This document shows, piece after piece, positions 50,414 to 59,651 of a stretch of 64,000 bases of DNA (position 1 is its first letter; the number at the start of each line of letters is the position of its first letter). Source of the stretch: an uncultured Clostridia bacterium (lineage in GTDB: Bacteria > Bacillota > Clostridia > Oscillospirales > Ruminococcaceae); NCBI GenBank assembly GCA_945923775.1, contig CAMELR010000008.1:23717-87716 (forward strand), read 5' to 3'. Position numbers and translations under genes: made by a program. The notes beneath the pieces were generated by a model. It saw nothing but the letters and a program-made list of their open reading frames with translations, was not told the origin of the DNA and made no database searches.

Positions 50414-51202
50414 TTATCTTTTCTCGAGCACGATTATCTTGTTGGAGATGTTGCGGACCAGCGGTATCTTCCCCAGCGCCTTATACGCCGGAATGAACTC
50501 CGCCATTCCCTCGGTCAGGCTGTGGTCTCCCACGAGGGTGAAATCAGGGACCAGCTCCGCCAGAGCCGCGCCGCTCTTTACGCCCCAGGTGAACTTCGCC
50601 TTGCTCCCCTCGATGGATTTCTCCTTGAAGCGCTTTGCTACAGCGGGGTTCATGACCTCCACCAGCACCTGCGCTCTCCCGAACCGCGCTGAGATCACCG
50701 AGAATATCCGCTGCACGTCCGCTTCGGAAAGGTACATCGTCAGACCCTCGATTATCACCAGCGCCGGGACGCCGTTCTCCGTGACCCCGCCGCCCCAGTC
50801 GTCCATTGCGGACATGGCTATCTGTGTTATCTTCTCGGTGGGCGGGAGTATGCTCCTGCGGACCTCGATAGTCTCCGGAAGGTCTAGATTGTACCAGTGG
50901 GAGTACCCCTTCATGCGGTAGCAGCGCGTGTCAAGCCCGCAGGCTATGTTCACGACCACCGCCCCCGGGTGCGACCTCAGGAACTTCCCCGCAAGCCTGT
51001 CGAGCACTATGGTCCGCACGATAACGCCGTTGTGCATCGCGGAATCCTTGTCCGCAAGCGAGAAGTCGTAATCCAGGCTGTCGATTATCTCCACTGCCTT
51101 GCTGTCCTTTATCGCGCCCCGGGTCTTGGTCTCCTTAGCCCGGGCGTATATCGTCTGGAGCATTGTTTCTGTTACGCCCGAAAGCGCCGGTTTCTTACTC
51201 AT
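50414..51202 (-). CDS. O-methyltransferase, leucine carboxyl methyltransferase family
   Basis: 262 residues; VVNIACGLDTRCYRM is the SAM site and VIIEGLTMYLSE the second conserved block of LCM/PF04072 proteins, which in bacteria often methylate polyketides or other small molecules. It is the last gene of the operon with the two ABC exporters, 12 bp behind them, so its product is probably linked to the exported compound. Confidence 0.85.
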   Translation of the reverse strand: MSKKPALSGVTETMLQTIYARAKETKTRGAIKDSKAVEIIDSLDYDFSLADKDSAMHNGVIVRTIVLDRLAGKFLRSHPGAVVVNIACGLDTRCYRMKGYSHWYNLDLPETIEVRRSILPPTEKITQIAMSAMDDWGGGVTENGVPALVIIEGLTMYLSEADVQRIFSVISARFGRAQVLVEVMNPAVAKRFKEKSIEGSKAKFTWGVKSGAALAELVPDFTLVGDHSLTEGMAEFIPAYKALGKIPLVRNISNKIIVLEKR

Positions 51203-51214
51203 ATTCTGCCTCCG

Positions 51215-52954
51215 TTACTGGTATTTCCACTGCTCGGAACTGAGCTGCATATCTGCCATGTGCTTGTAAATTCCGCCTGCCTTTTTCAGCTCCGCCGGGG
51301 TGCCCGTCTCGGCTACCCTGCCGTCCTTCAGCACGACTATCTTGTCCACGCCGTCCACCGTTCTCATGCGGTGCGCGATTATAAGCACCGTCTTGCTGCG
51401 TATCAGCTTCGAGATGGACTCCTGTATCAGCGACTCGTTGTCTACGTCCAGAGAAGCCGTAGCCTCGTCCATCAGGATTATCGGCGCGTCCTTCAGGAAC
51501 GCCCTCGCGATGGAAATTCTCTGCCGCTCGCCGCCGGAAAGCTCCGAACCGTTTTCGCCTATCATGCTGTTCCACTTGTCGGGCATTTTCTCAACGAACT
51601 CCTCGCAGTGAGCCAGCCGCGCCGCCGCGATGACCTCCTCGTCCGTGGCGTCCTTCTTACCTATACGGATATTCTCCATGACGGTGTTGTTGAACAGCGT
51701 TACGTCCTGGAATACTATAGAATACAGCGAAAGCAGCTTCTCCGGGTCGACCTCCGAAACGTTCATGCCGCCAACGGTGATGATTCCGCTGTCGTTGTCC
51801 CAGAACCTCGCCGCCAGCCTGGAGACCGTGGTCTTGCCGCCGCCGGAGGGTCCGATGAGCGCTGTGACCTCGCCCTGCTTCGCCGTGAAGCTCACGTCAG
51901 AGAGCACCTGCTCGCCGTCCTTATAGGAGAACGCAACGTGGTCGAAGGTGATGTCGCAGCCCTTGTTGGTGAGGGTCTCGCTGCCGGTCTGCTCCTCGTG
52001 GGAGAGTATCTCGTCCATGCGCCTGCAGCACACGTCCGCGCTTATCATCGCGGAGAGGTTCTGGAGCGCGATGAGCATAGGCTCGTACATTCTGGTGACT
52101 ACCAGCAGGAACATGAAGAACGTCAGCACGTCTATCTCGCCGCTTATCAGCAGCGTGCTTCCAGCGACCGCCACGGTGCCCATGCCGAGCTTCAGCACCA
52201 TCTGCGCCGAGCAAACGAACGCCGCGTTCGAGAACTCCGCCACGATGGCGTGCTTCTCAACCGCCTTTATTTTGCGGTTCAGGCCTTCCGTGTAGGTCTC
52301 GGTCATGTTGTAGGAGCGCAGGTCGCGGAGGGTCTCAAGCCCCTCCTGGATACCGTCCAGGCAGTCGAGCTTGTACTGCATGGTCTTTTCGTGGACCATG
52401 TTCATCACCTTCTTTGAGGAAAGCACGATTATGAACGCCGCCGGCATTACCCACACCGCCGCTATCACCATCTTCCAGTTGAAGAAAAACAGGCTTATCA
52501 CCACGATGGTGGTGGATATCAACGACCCGACAAGCTCGGGTATCCAGTGGGAGGACGCGGTCTCGATGGTGGCGCAGTCGCTCATTATTGTGTTGGTGAG
52601 ATCCGCGAGGTCCTTCTTGCCGAAGAAGGAGAGCGGAATTTTCCGGAGCTTCTCCGCGAGGGTGCGGCGCCTTACGCCGCTTTCAACGTAGGTGGAGAAG
52701 AACGTCGCGCGGTACTGCACCAGCGTAGCTGCCGCGATGAGAATCAGAACTCCCGCGATACCTGCGATGAACAGCCCGAGCTTCTCCCGGGGAAGCTCCC
52801 CGTCAAGCAGGAAGGAGACCAGCATATAAAGCAGCCACACCGGAAGCATGAGCACGATGTTGGATACGGTAACGGCGGCCACCGCGCGTATCATTCCCTT
52901 TGCGCCGGTGTCCGAGAGCGCGTATTTGTGCTTTAATTTCTCTGTGAGTTTCAT
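51215..52954 (-). CDS. ABC exporter half-transporter, subunit B
   Basis: 579 residues: six transmembrane helices (about 25-310) and an ATPase with Walker A GPSGGGKTT, signature LSGGERQR, Walker B ILMDEATASLD and H-loop AHRMRTV. The pair resembles YbtP/YbtQ-like and multidrug exporters. It starts one base after the stop of subunit A (52956). Confidence 0.9.
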   Translation of the reverse strand: MKLTEKLKHKYALSDTGAKGMIRAVAAVTVSNIVLMLPVWLLYMLVSFLLDGELPREKLGLFIAGIAGVLILIAAATLVQYRATFFSTYVESGVRRRTLAEKLRKIPLSFFGKKDLADLTNTIMSDCATIETASSHWIPELVGSLISTTIVVISLFFFNWKMVIAAVWVMPAAFIIVLSSKKVMNMVHEKTMQYKLDCLDGIQEGLETLRDLRSYNMTETYTEGLNRKIKAVEKHAIVAEFSNAAFVCSAQMVLKLGMGTVAVAGSTLLISGEIDVLTFFMFLLVVTRMYEPMLIALQNLSAMISADVCCRRMDEILSHEEQTGSETLTNKGCDITFDHVAFSYKDGEQVLSDVSFTAKQGEVTALIGPSGGGKTTVSRLAARFWDNDSGIITVGGMNVSEVDPEKLLSLYSIVFQDVTLFNNTVMENIRIGKKDATDEEVIAAARLAHCEEFVEKMPDKWNSMIGENGSELSGGERQRISIARAFLKDAPIILMDEATASLDVDNESLIQESISKLIRSKTVLIIAHRMRTVDGVDKIVVLKDGRVAETGTPAELKKAGGIYKHMADMQLSSEQWKYQ

Positions 52955-52955
52955 A

Positions 52956-54737
52956 TCACACGCCTGCCTTTCCGACCTGCCAGCTTACAGATCTGTTGTA
53001 TTCGCTCCACATGCGGCTGTAGATACCGTTCGCAGAAACAAGTTCGTCGTGCGTTCCGCTTTCCGCTATCTTTCCGTCCGCGAGAACGCAGATACGGTCC
53101 GCGTTCGTGACGGTCGACAGCCTGTGAGCTATCATGATGACCGTCTTATCCTTCGACAGCTTCTCGAACGCCTGCTGTACCAGCCGCTCGTTGTCCGGGT
53201 CGGCGAACGCCGTAGCCTCGTCCAGTATCAGTATCGGCGCGTTCTTCAGGAACGCCCTCGCGATGGAGAGCCGCTGAGCCTCGCCGCCGGAAACGTATAT
53301 TCCCTTGGAGCCTATCATCGTGTTCACGCCGTCCGGGAACTTCTCGATTATATCCATGCACTGGGCGTCCTTCAGAGCCTGCATTACTTCCTCGTCGGAG
53401 GCGCCGGGTCTGCCCATTCTCACGTTTTCGAGAATGCTCATTTTCAGCAGTTTGCTGTCCTGGAACACGTACGAAACGTACTGCATCAGCTTATCCGACG
53501 GGATATTCCGGACGTCCGCGCCGCCTATGCGTATGCTGCCGCCGGTAACGTCCCAGAACCTCGCGATGAGCGAAGCGAGCGTGGTCTTGCCGCCGGAGGG
53601 TCCCACCAGCGCTATGTGCTGACCCGCCTTCACGCTGAGGTCTATGCCGTCTATCGCGTTATTTTCGGAGCCTTCATAGGAGAACACCACGTTGTCCAGC
53701 GTTATCGACGGCTCCGCGGGAGTCTCGGCGCCCTGAGCCTCGGGGAGAAGCTCCGCGCTGAATATCTCCTGCACCCTGTTCAGCGCATCGTCTACCAGCA
53801 TCTGAGATTCGCCGGCGTACGCTATCTTCATCAGCGTGACGGTCAGCACAGACGTTATCAGCACGTAGAAAAACAGATTCAGCACGAATTCGTCGGTGAC
53901 TCCCTGCCCGGTCAGCGCGAACGCCGCGATTATCAGCGCCGCGAATATCGCGTTAGCCGCAGCAGTGAACGCCACCATCGGAGCCATCATGTTCTTTGTG
54001 TAGCCGAGCGTCCACTTTTCGTACTCGTCGATAGCCGCCTTGAAGCGCTTGAACGAGAACACCGTCTGACCGAAGGTCTTTACCACCGGCACGCCCCTGA
54101 CGTACTCCACCGCTTCGGCGGACATGGTCTCGAGGGCGTTCTGATACTGCTTCATGTCCTCCGCCATCTTCGGGCCCATCATCAGCGTGAACATCAGAAT
54201 GAACGCCACCGCCGCCGGAATAAGGCATATCAGCCCGAGCCGCCAGTCGAAAAACAGCATCATCGCCAGCAGACCCACCGGGGTCGCAAACGACACTGCC
54301 TTGTCAGGCAGGTTGTGCGCGAGGAACGTCTCCGTTGCCGCGCTGGAATCGACCACTATCTTGCGTATCTTTCCGGTGCCCTGCGCGCCGACGTAGCCGA
54401 GCGGGAGCTTCATGATGTGCTTCATCATGCTGATACGCATGTTCGCCTGCACCCTGAACGCCGCCTTATGCGAGCACATCAGCGCCGCTATGTAGAACAC
54501 CATGGATATCAGCGCGAATCCCACCGCCTGCCAGCCGTATGTTCCGATGTTCACTGCCTCGGCGAAGTTCGGGCGCACCTCGAGTATCTCCCGGACTATC
54601 AGCCAGATATCGTAGAACGGTATCAGCGCCGTCCAGGCGCTTATCACCGCCAGCACTATGGCCGCGTAGGACAGGAATCTGTGGCTGCCCGCGTAGTCCA
54701 TCAGCACCGCAAACGAGTTCCTTTTCTTTTGTTTCAC
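52956..54737 (-). CDS. ABC exporter half-transporter, subunit A, with shortened Walker A
   Basis: 593 residues, six transmembrane helices (about 20-310). The ATPase has signature VSGGEAQR and ILILDEATAFADPDNE, typical of YbtQ-like siderophore-type exporters. The Walker A motif reads GPSGGKTT at residues 379-386 (53580-53603), one residue shorter than the GxxxxGK[ST] rule; its partner has GPSGGGKTT, so one GGC codon has been lost. ATP binding at this site may be weakened. First gene of the operon behind the TetR-type operator. Confidence 0.9.
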   Translation of the reverse strand: MKQKKRNSFAVLMDYAGSHRFLSYAAIVLAVISAWTALIPFYDIWLIVREILEVRPNFAEAVNIGTYGWQAVGFALISMVFYIAALMCSHKAAFRVQANMRISMMKHIMKLPLGYVGAQGTGKIRKIVVDSSAATETFLAHNLPDKAVSFATPVGLLAMMLFFDWRLGLICLIPAAVAFILMFTLMMGPKMAEDMKQYQNALETMSAEAVEYVRGVPVVKTFGQTVFSFKRFKAAIDEYEKWTLGYTKNMMAPMVAFTAAANAIFAALIIAAFALTGQGVTDEFVLNLFFYVLITSVLTVTLMKIAYAGESQMLVDDALNRVQEIFSAELLPEAQGAETPAEPSITLDNVVFSYEGSENNAIDGIDLSVKAGQHIALVGPSGGKTTLASLIARFWDVTGGSIRIGGADVRNIPSDKLMQYVSYVFQDSKLLKMSILENVRMGRPGASDEEVMQALKDAQCMDIIEKFPDGVNTMIGSKGIYVSGGEAQRLSIARAFLKNAPILILDEATAFADPDNERLVQQAFEKLSKDKTVIMIAHRLSTVTNADRICVLADGKIAESGTHDELVSANGIYSRMWSEYNRSVSWQVGKAGV

Positions 54738-54760
54738 AACAAGACCTCCTCTTATCTGTC

Positions 54761-54782
54761 AGAGTTAGAATTGGCTAACTCT
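54761..54782. promoter_or_regulatory. 22-bp TetR-type operator of the exporter operon
   Basis: Perfect inverted repeat AGAGTTAG-AATTGG-CTAACTCT between the regulator gene and the exporter start at 54737, overlapping the 5' region of the exporter operon. Confidence 0.75.
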
Positions 54783-54793
54783 GCGTTATTTAA

Positions 54794-54815
54794 AAAGCAG
54801 TACGGATACTGCTTT
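54794..54815 (-). terminator. tetR terminator
   Basis: Perfect 9-bp stem AAAGCAGTA/TACTGCTTT with a 4-nt loop; on the - strand followed by TTAAATAA. Confidence 0.7.
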
Positions 54816-54842
54816 AAAATATGAGTTGACAGGATCACCCCA

Positions 54843-55439
54843 TTACTCCAGCATTCGTTTCCAGCCTGCATAGCTGTACTCGCGAATGCACTTCATGAAG
54901 TCCTGCGCCTCCTCGTACGGGATATCGTGGGAGACCACCTCGAACACGTACTGCCAGCCCGTCCGGCAGACCACGTGTATGAAGAAATCGCTTATTTTCT
55001 GCGGCTCCCTCGCGTATTTCCGGACGAACTCCCGGTAGAACTTCTCCTCCGTCCCGGCGAGCCGGTCGAAATAGTCCTCGTACTCCGTGCCGGCGGAATT
55101 GCAGAATATCAGCCGGAATACGTCCAGGTTGTCGTAGATGTATTTCAGCACCTGCTCGGTTCCGTCGCTCCCCATGTCGATGGCGGTATTTGCGCTCCCG
55201 CACACCGACGCTTCGGATATGCTGCCGAGGTATATCTCCATGAGACCGTCCGCCGCCGGCTTCACCACCGCGCTGAACAGCCCGGATTTGTCCCCGAACC
55301 GCGTGTATATCGAGTTCGTGCTGACACCGCTGTCCGCGGATATCCTGCGGAGATTCGCGTCGTGGAACCCATATTTCAGGAATTCCTTCTTCGCGCTCTC
55401 AAGCAGCGCCTCGGTCACGCCCGCCGTTTCCTGTCTCAT
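54843..55439 (-). CDS. TetR-family regulator
   Basis: 198 residues; the N-terminal HTH is clear (DANLRRISADSGVSTNSIYTRFGDKSGLF). The C-terminal ligand domain is not assigned. It lies directly upstream of the exporter-methyltransferase operon and has a consensus promoter overlapped by an inverted repeat, so autoregulation and control of the exporter are likely. Confidence 0.9.
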   Translation of the reverse strand: MRQETAGVTEALLESAKKEFLKYGFHDANLRRISADSGVSTNSIYTRFGDKSGLFSAVVKPAADGLMEIYLGSISEASVCGSANTAIDMGSDGTEQVLKYIYDNLDVFRLIFCNSAGTEYEDYFDRLAGTEEKFYREFVRKYAREPQKISDFFIHVVCRTGWQYVFEVVSHDIPYEEAQDFMKCIREYSYAGWKRMLE

Positions 55440-55456
55440 TCTGTATCACCTCTTTA

Positions 55457-55497
55457 AATAACATCGTTATTATAACACGGTTATTTTATTTTGTCAA
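55457..55497 (-). promoter_or_regulatory. consensus tetR promoter with operator
   Basis: On the - strand TTGACA (55497-55492), 17 bp, TATAAT (55474-55469). AATAAC-ATC-GTTATT (55457-55471) overlaps the -10 box and start region. Confidence 0.85.
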
Positions 55498-55583
55498 GGG
55501 GATTTCTATATTTTTTTGCGCTTTCGAACGGTTCTGAAAATACAGCGTTCCCCTGACCGCGCGGTATTTCGGTTTTTTTCCCA

Positions 55584-55612
55584 TTGACAGGGCACGCGTA
55601 TTTTGTTATAAT
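55584..55612 (+). promoter_or_regulatory. consensus promoter of the membrane/LOTUS/HPt operon
   Basis: TTGACA (55584-55589), 17 bp, TATAAT (55607-55612), 75 bp before the start at 55688. Confidence 0.9.
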
Positions 55613-55687
55613 TAATGTGGTGGAGTATAGTCTGCCAGGCATAATTCACACAATTGACATCACATTATAGAAAGGAGGGTCAAAAAA

Positions 55688-56776
55688 ATGGCTGTTCCAA
55701 CCAAAGAAGCAGGCAGAGCCGAGCCCCGGGAAGGAGCCGCTCCGGAGCTTTCGTCGATACAGTTCTCGGCGCAGTTCACCGAGGAGATAACGGAATCCCA
55801 GGAGCCTCAGCCGGATACTGCGGACATACCGGAGCTATCTGACATACCTGGCATACCGGAAATGCCCGGAGCGCTCCCGGAGGACGACATTCTGAGCCAG
55901 GCGGAGCTTGCCCAGCAGGAGACCGCCCGCCGCGACCAGGAGATACTCGACGCGCTCGACAAGGTGCTCCAGCAGACCGGAACGAGAAGCTCCGCGCCGC
56001 GCAAAAAGCCGCAGAAGCTCCCGCTGAAGGCGCTGAAATTCACGATGGGCACCGTAAAAAGCGGAGCCGGTCTTGTGAGCCTCGCGCTGACGCTCGTGTT
56101 CCTCGGGATCGTTACGATGTGCGTGCTGCTCTCGGGAAGCCCGGATTTCCTGCTTATCGCGAAGCTGGCTCCGATATCGGCGGTGTTCGTAGGCGCGGAA
56201 CTTCTGCTGAGCTGGTTCGTTTCCGGCAGGCGGCTGAGGATTCACGTCCCCTGCGTCTGCATTACGGCTGCCGTGGCGGCCGCCGGGTGCATTCTTTCGG
56301 CGGCGCTCAACAGGGAGGGCGTCGAGATACGCGAGGAGCAGAGCGGAAGTGTCGTTGCCGCGCAGATCTATCAGCAGAGCTACAAGGAGCTGTGCCGCAC
56401 CGCGGATATCTCAACGCTCACGGTGAACGCAGACCTCGCTTCCGGCGCGGACAAGTCCTGGGATACGCTTTCGGAGGGGGATATCGTCGATATCGCCGTC
56501 GAGTTCAGCGGTACATATTCAAGTGCCCGGGAATTCGCACAGGAATGCCGCACCGTTATCGCCGCATACAAATCTATGAGCATACCGGTGTCTCATTTCA
56601 GCTTCGTTTCAGACAGCAGAATGAAGAGCTTCCGCCTGGAAATAGACGGACTGTTCCAGCAGGACAAGGACGTTGAAGAGCTTACAGAAATGGTAAATTA
56701 TATCTCATATGAGGACTATGACTATATTGAGGACCTAGAAGATTTTACAGCAGAGACCGCAGAAACACATGAATAA
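55688..56776 (+). CDS. membrane protein of unknown function
   Basis: 362 residues: an acidic, Pro-rich cytoplasmic N-terminus (about 1-115), three transmembrane helices (about 125-150, 158-175, 188-208) and a C-terminal domain of about 150 residues ending in an acidic Tyr-rich stretch. No family recognised. It precedes the LOTUS/DUF3825 gene by 23 bp and shares its consensus promoter. Confidence 0.7.
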   Translation: MAVPTKEAGRAEPREGAAPELSSIQFSAQFTEEITESQEPQPDTADIPELSDIPGIPEMPGALPEDDILSQAELAQQETARRDQEILDALDKVLQQTGTRSSAPRKKPQKLPLKALKFTMGTVKSGAGLVSLALTLVFLGIVTMCVLLSGSPDFLLIAKLAPISAVFVGAELLLSWFVSGRRLRIHVPCVCITAAVAAAGCILSAALNREGVEIREEQSGSVVAAQIYQQSYKELCRTADISTLTVNADLASGADKSWDTLSEGDIVDIAVEFSGTYSSAREFAQECRTVIAAYKSMSIPVSHFSFVSDSRMKSFRLEIDGLFQQDKDVEELTEMVNYISYEDYDYIEDLEDFTAETAETHE

Positions 56777-56799
56777 ATTTATTTCTGGAAAGGATAAAA

Positions 56800-59001
56800 A
56801 TGCTTACCAAAGAACTTACAGAGGAGCTGGGAAGCTGCATTTTCAAGCAGTTCCCCGATGAAGGAGTTTACCGCATATCTAGAGTTGAAGAATGGCTTGC
56901 CACCAACGGCTACACGCTGGAAAAGCTGGGATTTTCGGACTTCCACGAGCTTATAGAAGCCGCGCCCGAGCTTTTCGGCACCCCGAGGTACAACGAGGAT
57001 TCATACGTCATCGTGAGGCGCTGGCACGGCTCCGGCGAGTCCGGACACCCCGCCGACAGCTTCTTCGGCAACAAGAACATCATACTCAACGACGACATCA
57101 TTGAAATGTCGCAGCAGTCGCTCTACGCGCTGACAAAGGTGCTCGGCACCGGGCTGACCGTCCAGGAGATGAAGCAGGAGATATACGAGAGCTTCTCCCG
57201 CGCAAAGGACGAGGGAAAGCTCGATTTCATGTACGACCGGTACGTGTTCCCGATAGGCTACTGCACCGACGGCTACCTTGTCAACGGAATAATCACAAAG
57301 AACATCAGCCCCCGCGGAAAGAGCCTCTACTTCTCATTTGAAAAGACCCAGATATACAGCAGCGCCGTACAGACCTTCCACCGCCCTTCCGTCCAGCCCA
57401 CGCCGGTCAGCGAGGAGGATAAGGAGGAGATATACAAGCTGCTCACCGCAAACTTCCCGTACGATATCCCGCAGCATATGGCGGCAGTCAGCAAGCTGCT
57501 CTCGGATAACCACATCGACCGCAGCCGCTTCGGCTTCTTTAAAATGAAGGACCTGCTCGCCCAGATGGACTACCTGGAGCTAAGCGACGTGGTGCTCGGC
57601 GGAGTTCCGCAGGTGATGGTGACTATCAGGCGCTCCGACAAGTACCAGGCGGCTCCCGCGGGACCCAGGGTATCCGCGTTCCGCACGGAGGCTCCGCGCA
57701 GCGTACATGCAGCGGACATCGGCAAGACCGGCGAGGTGGAAATTCCCGAGGGGAACCTCGAGGACTTCTGCACCCTGCCGTCCAAGCCGCTGATGATACT
57801 CGCGCAGTACCTTGAGCGCATAAACGTGTTCCGCGATATCTCGGAGCTTCGCGGAGATATCTCCGAGGACTTCCAGAAGGCGAAGGAGACCGGAAAGATA
57901 CGTTTCTACGACGGCAAGATAATCTTCCCCTGCCGCTGGCAGCGCACAGACGGCAACTACGTTGAGCTTACGCTGAAGCCCTCCGCGTACGAGGGCAGGG
58001 CGTGGTTCCTGAGCTTCGTGGACACCATCAGCCGCGACTCCGTTCAGCGCACAGTGCAGCCCGGCCGCCAGCTCGAGAATTTCGCGTACCTCGGCTCCTG
58101 GAACTCTTTCCTCTCGGAGCTTGCCGACAAGGCTGTCTCCGAAAACTGGGACTTCGAAGGCTCCGGCCGCAGCGACCACCATATACTTATACAGTATATC
58201 AAATACACCTTCTACCGCCTGACCCGGGAGAACAAGGTGTGCATTTCCGGCGACAAGAAATTCGCGTGCTTCAACACAGGACTTGTAGACAAGCACTACG
58301 ACGACATCTACGCCTGCTTCGCACCCAACGAGCCGGGCTGCGAGACCGAGTGGAAATTCACCGGATTCTGCACCGCCGCCAACCGCACCCTGGGCAAGCA
58401 GATAGTCAACTATTTCAGCCCGCTTCCGCAGCCGGCGGTGTACTTCGAGCACGGCGAGCAGCTCTTCTTCGATCTTTCGAAGCAGCTCCTTCCGGACTTC
58501 GACCACATAATAATAGACAACATCAGCCGCCTGCCGCTGGAGTTCCTCGAGGAGCAGTTCACCGACTGCCCCGACGCGCGCGAAGCTGCCGCGAAGATAC
58601 GCTCCGCCGACGGCTATGAAAAGCGCGGGCTTTACGCGCAGCTCCGCGAGATAGTGAGCGGCAACGACCGGCTGTTCATGCGTATCCAGAACCGCATACG
58701 CGACTCCATCGAGCTTGCAAAGAAGCGCGTCAGCCGCAACTACAAGACCGCGATACCGTCCTACTTTCCGAAGCGCAACACGATGTCGCTCATGCTCCCG
58801 CTGTGCCTGACAGATGAGGAGAAGCCCGACGTTGCGCTGGTTGTCGAGCAGACCCAGTCCGGAAACTACCAGGGTCAGACCATTCTGACACTCGACCAGG
58901 CATACATCGACGCGCGCCTGCTGTGCCGCCTGAACAGCGAGTGGCTCACCACCAACATCAGCGCGGACGAAGCGGACGAGGCCGAGGACTCAGCGGAGTA
59001 A
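56800..59001 (+). CDS. two LOTUS/OST-HTH-like domains plus DUF3825
   Basis: 733 residues. Residues about 5-70 (EGVYRISRVEEWLATNGYTL ... FHELIEAAPELF) and 210-275 (DIPQHMAAVSKLLSDNHID ... DLLAQMDYLEL) each look like a LOTUS/OST-HTH winged helix, a domain used for RNA binding or helicase contact. The C-terminal 300 residues, beginning near ENFAYLGSWNSFLSELADKA and ending near LPLCLTDEEKPDVALVVE, fit DUF3825. It is probably an RNA-related protein. It lies in an operon with a membrane protein and an HPt protein. Confidence 0.75.
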   Translation: MLTKELTEELGSCIFKQFPDEGVYRISRVEEWLATNGYTLEKLGFSDFHELIEAAPELFGTPRYNEDSYVIVRRWHGSGESGHPADSFFGNKNIILNDDIIEMSQQSLYALTKVLGTGLTVQEMKQEIYESFSRAKDEGKLDFMYDRYVFPIGYCTDGYLVNGIITKNISPRGKSLYFSFEKTQIYSSAVQTFHRPSVQPTPVSEEDKEEIYKLLTANFPYDIPQHMAAVSKLLSDNHIDRSRFGFFKMKDLLAQMDYLELSDVVLGGVPQVMVTIRRSDKYQAAPAGPRVSAFRTEAPRSVHAADIGKTGEVEIPEGNLEDFCTLPSKPLMILAQYLERINVFRDISELRGDISEDFQKAKETGKIRFYDGKIIFPCRWQRTDGNYVELTLKPSAYEGRAWFLSFVDTISRDSVQRTVQPGRQLENFAYLGSWNSFLSELADKAVSENWDFEGSGRSDHHILIQYIKYTFYRLTRENKVCISGDKKFACFNTGLVDKHYDDIYACFAPNEPGCETEWKFTGFCTAANRTLGKQIVNYFSPLPQPAVYFEHGEQLFFDLSKQLLPDFDHIIIDNISRLPLEFLEEQFTDCPDAREAAAKIRSADGYEKRGLYAQLREIVSGNDRLFMRIQNRIRDSIELAKKRVSRNYKTAIPSYFPKRNTMSLMLPLCLTDEEKPDVALVVEQTQSGNYQGQTILTLDQAYIDARLLCRLNSEWLTTNISADEADEAEDSAE

Positions 59002-59014
59002 ACGGAGGCACGGC

Positions 59015-59380
59015 ATGGTTGATTTTCGTAAGCTCCGCGAGCTTGGCTTCGACTCCGAAAGCGCAAAGGAGCGCTTCCTGGGCAGCGAGGATTTCTACTT
59101 TTCCTGCATGAAAATTTATATCCGCGCGAACGACATCGCAAGGCTCACGGAACTCTGCCGCGCCTGCGACTGGGAAAATGCGCTGAAGTGCGTCCACATG
59201 ATGAAGGGCTCCACCGGGAACCTCGCGCTGGACGGGATGTACTCCCACTACAGCGCCATGACCGACCTTTTCCGCGCCGGGGAGCCTCTGAAAGCGGCTT
59301 CCCTGCTCCCGCAGGCCCAGGCGATGGAGGAAAAAATGCGCTCCGCCGCCGGGTTTTACGGCGCTCCGGAATGCGTATAG
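59015..59380 (+). CDS. orphan HPt-like phosphotransfer protein
   Basis: 121 residues; VHMMKGSTGNLAL around H61 is the phosphotransfer motif of HPt domains (H-x-x-K-G). It is a free-standing four-helix protein. No kinase or regulator lies adjacent, so its partners are elsewhere. It starts 13 bp after the DUF3825 gene. Confidence 0.7.
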   Translation: MVDFRKLRELGFDSESAKERFLGSEDFYFSCMKIYIRANDIARLTELCRACDWENALKCVHMMKGSTGNLALDGMYSHYSAMTDLFRAGEPLKAASLLPQAQAMEEKMRSAAGFYGAPECV

Positions 59381-59434
59381 GCATTGTGAACACAATTAGT
59401 TCACGAAAAATGCAGAAAATATATAAAAAAGGGC

Positions 59435-59463
59435 TTGCAAATTTTACAGAAATATAGTAAAAT
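59435..59463 (+). promoter_or_regulatory. pgk promoter
   Basis: TTGCAA (59435-59440), 17 bp, TAAAAT (59458-59463), nearly 190 bp before pgk; the repeat copy B lies in the leader. Confidence 0.7.
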
Positions 59464-59491
59464 AAATCTGTAGGGTATTTTGTACTGAGAG

Positions 59492-59552
59492 TAATTCGGA
59501 ATTCGGAATTAAGAATTCGGAATTTCGGTATCGCTTCGCGATGGATTTCAAC
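59492..59552. repeat. AATTCGGAATT repeat, copy B
   Basis: Left arm of tandem AATTCGGAATT units (59492-59526), then ATCGC-TTC-GCGAT hairpin (59530-59542) and GGATTTCAA as in copy C. No inverted right arm is seen, so it is shorter than copies A and C. Confidence 0.65.
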
Positions 59553-59651
59553 AGCCCGGAGCTAAAATCCGGACGCCAGAACGGAAAGCGGCTTAGAAAG
59601 TACTTTATACCAAGTATGTTCAATATTTCACTATGAAAGGAAATAATAACC

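Noticed and set aside
50897..52417. 506-residue + strand frame opposite the exporter and methyltransferase genes
   Set aside because: Composition is rich in His/Arg/Val with no domain, and it lies across two well-supported genes on the other strand; a product of codon bias.
52848..54824. 658-residue + strand frame opposite an ABC exporter gene
   Set aside because: Same reason: antisense to a clear ATPase gene, no ribosome binding site, no recognisable fold.
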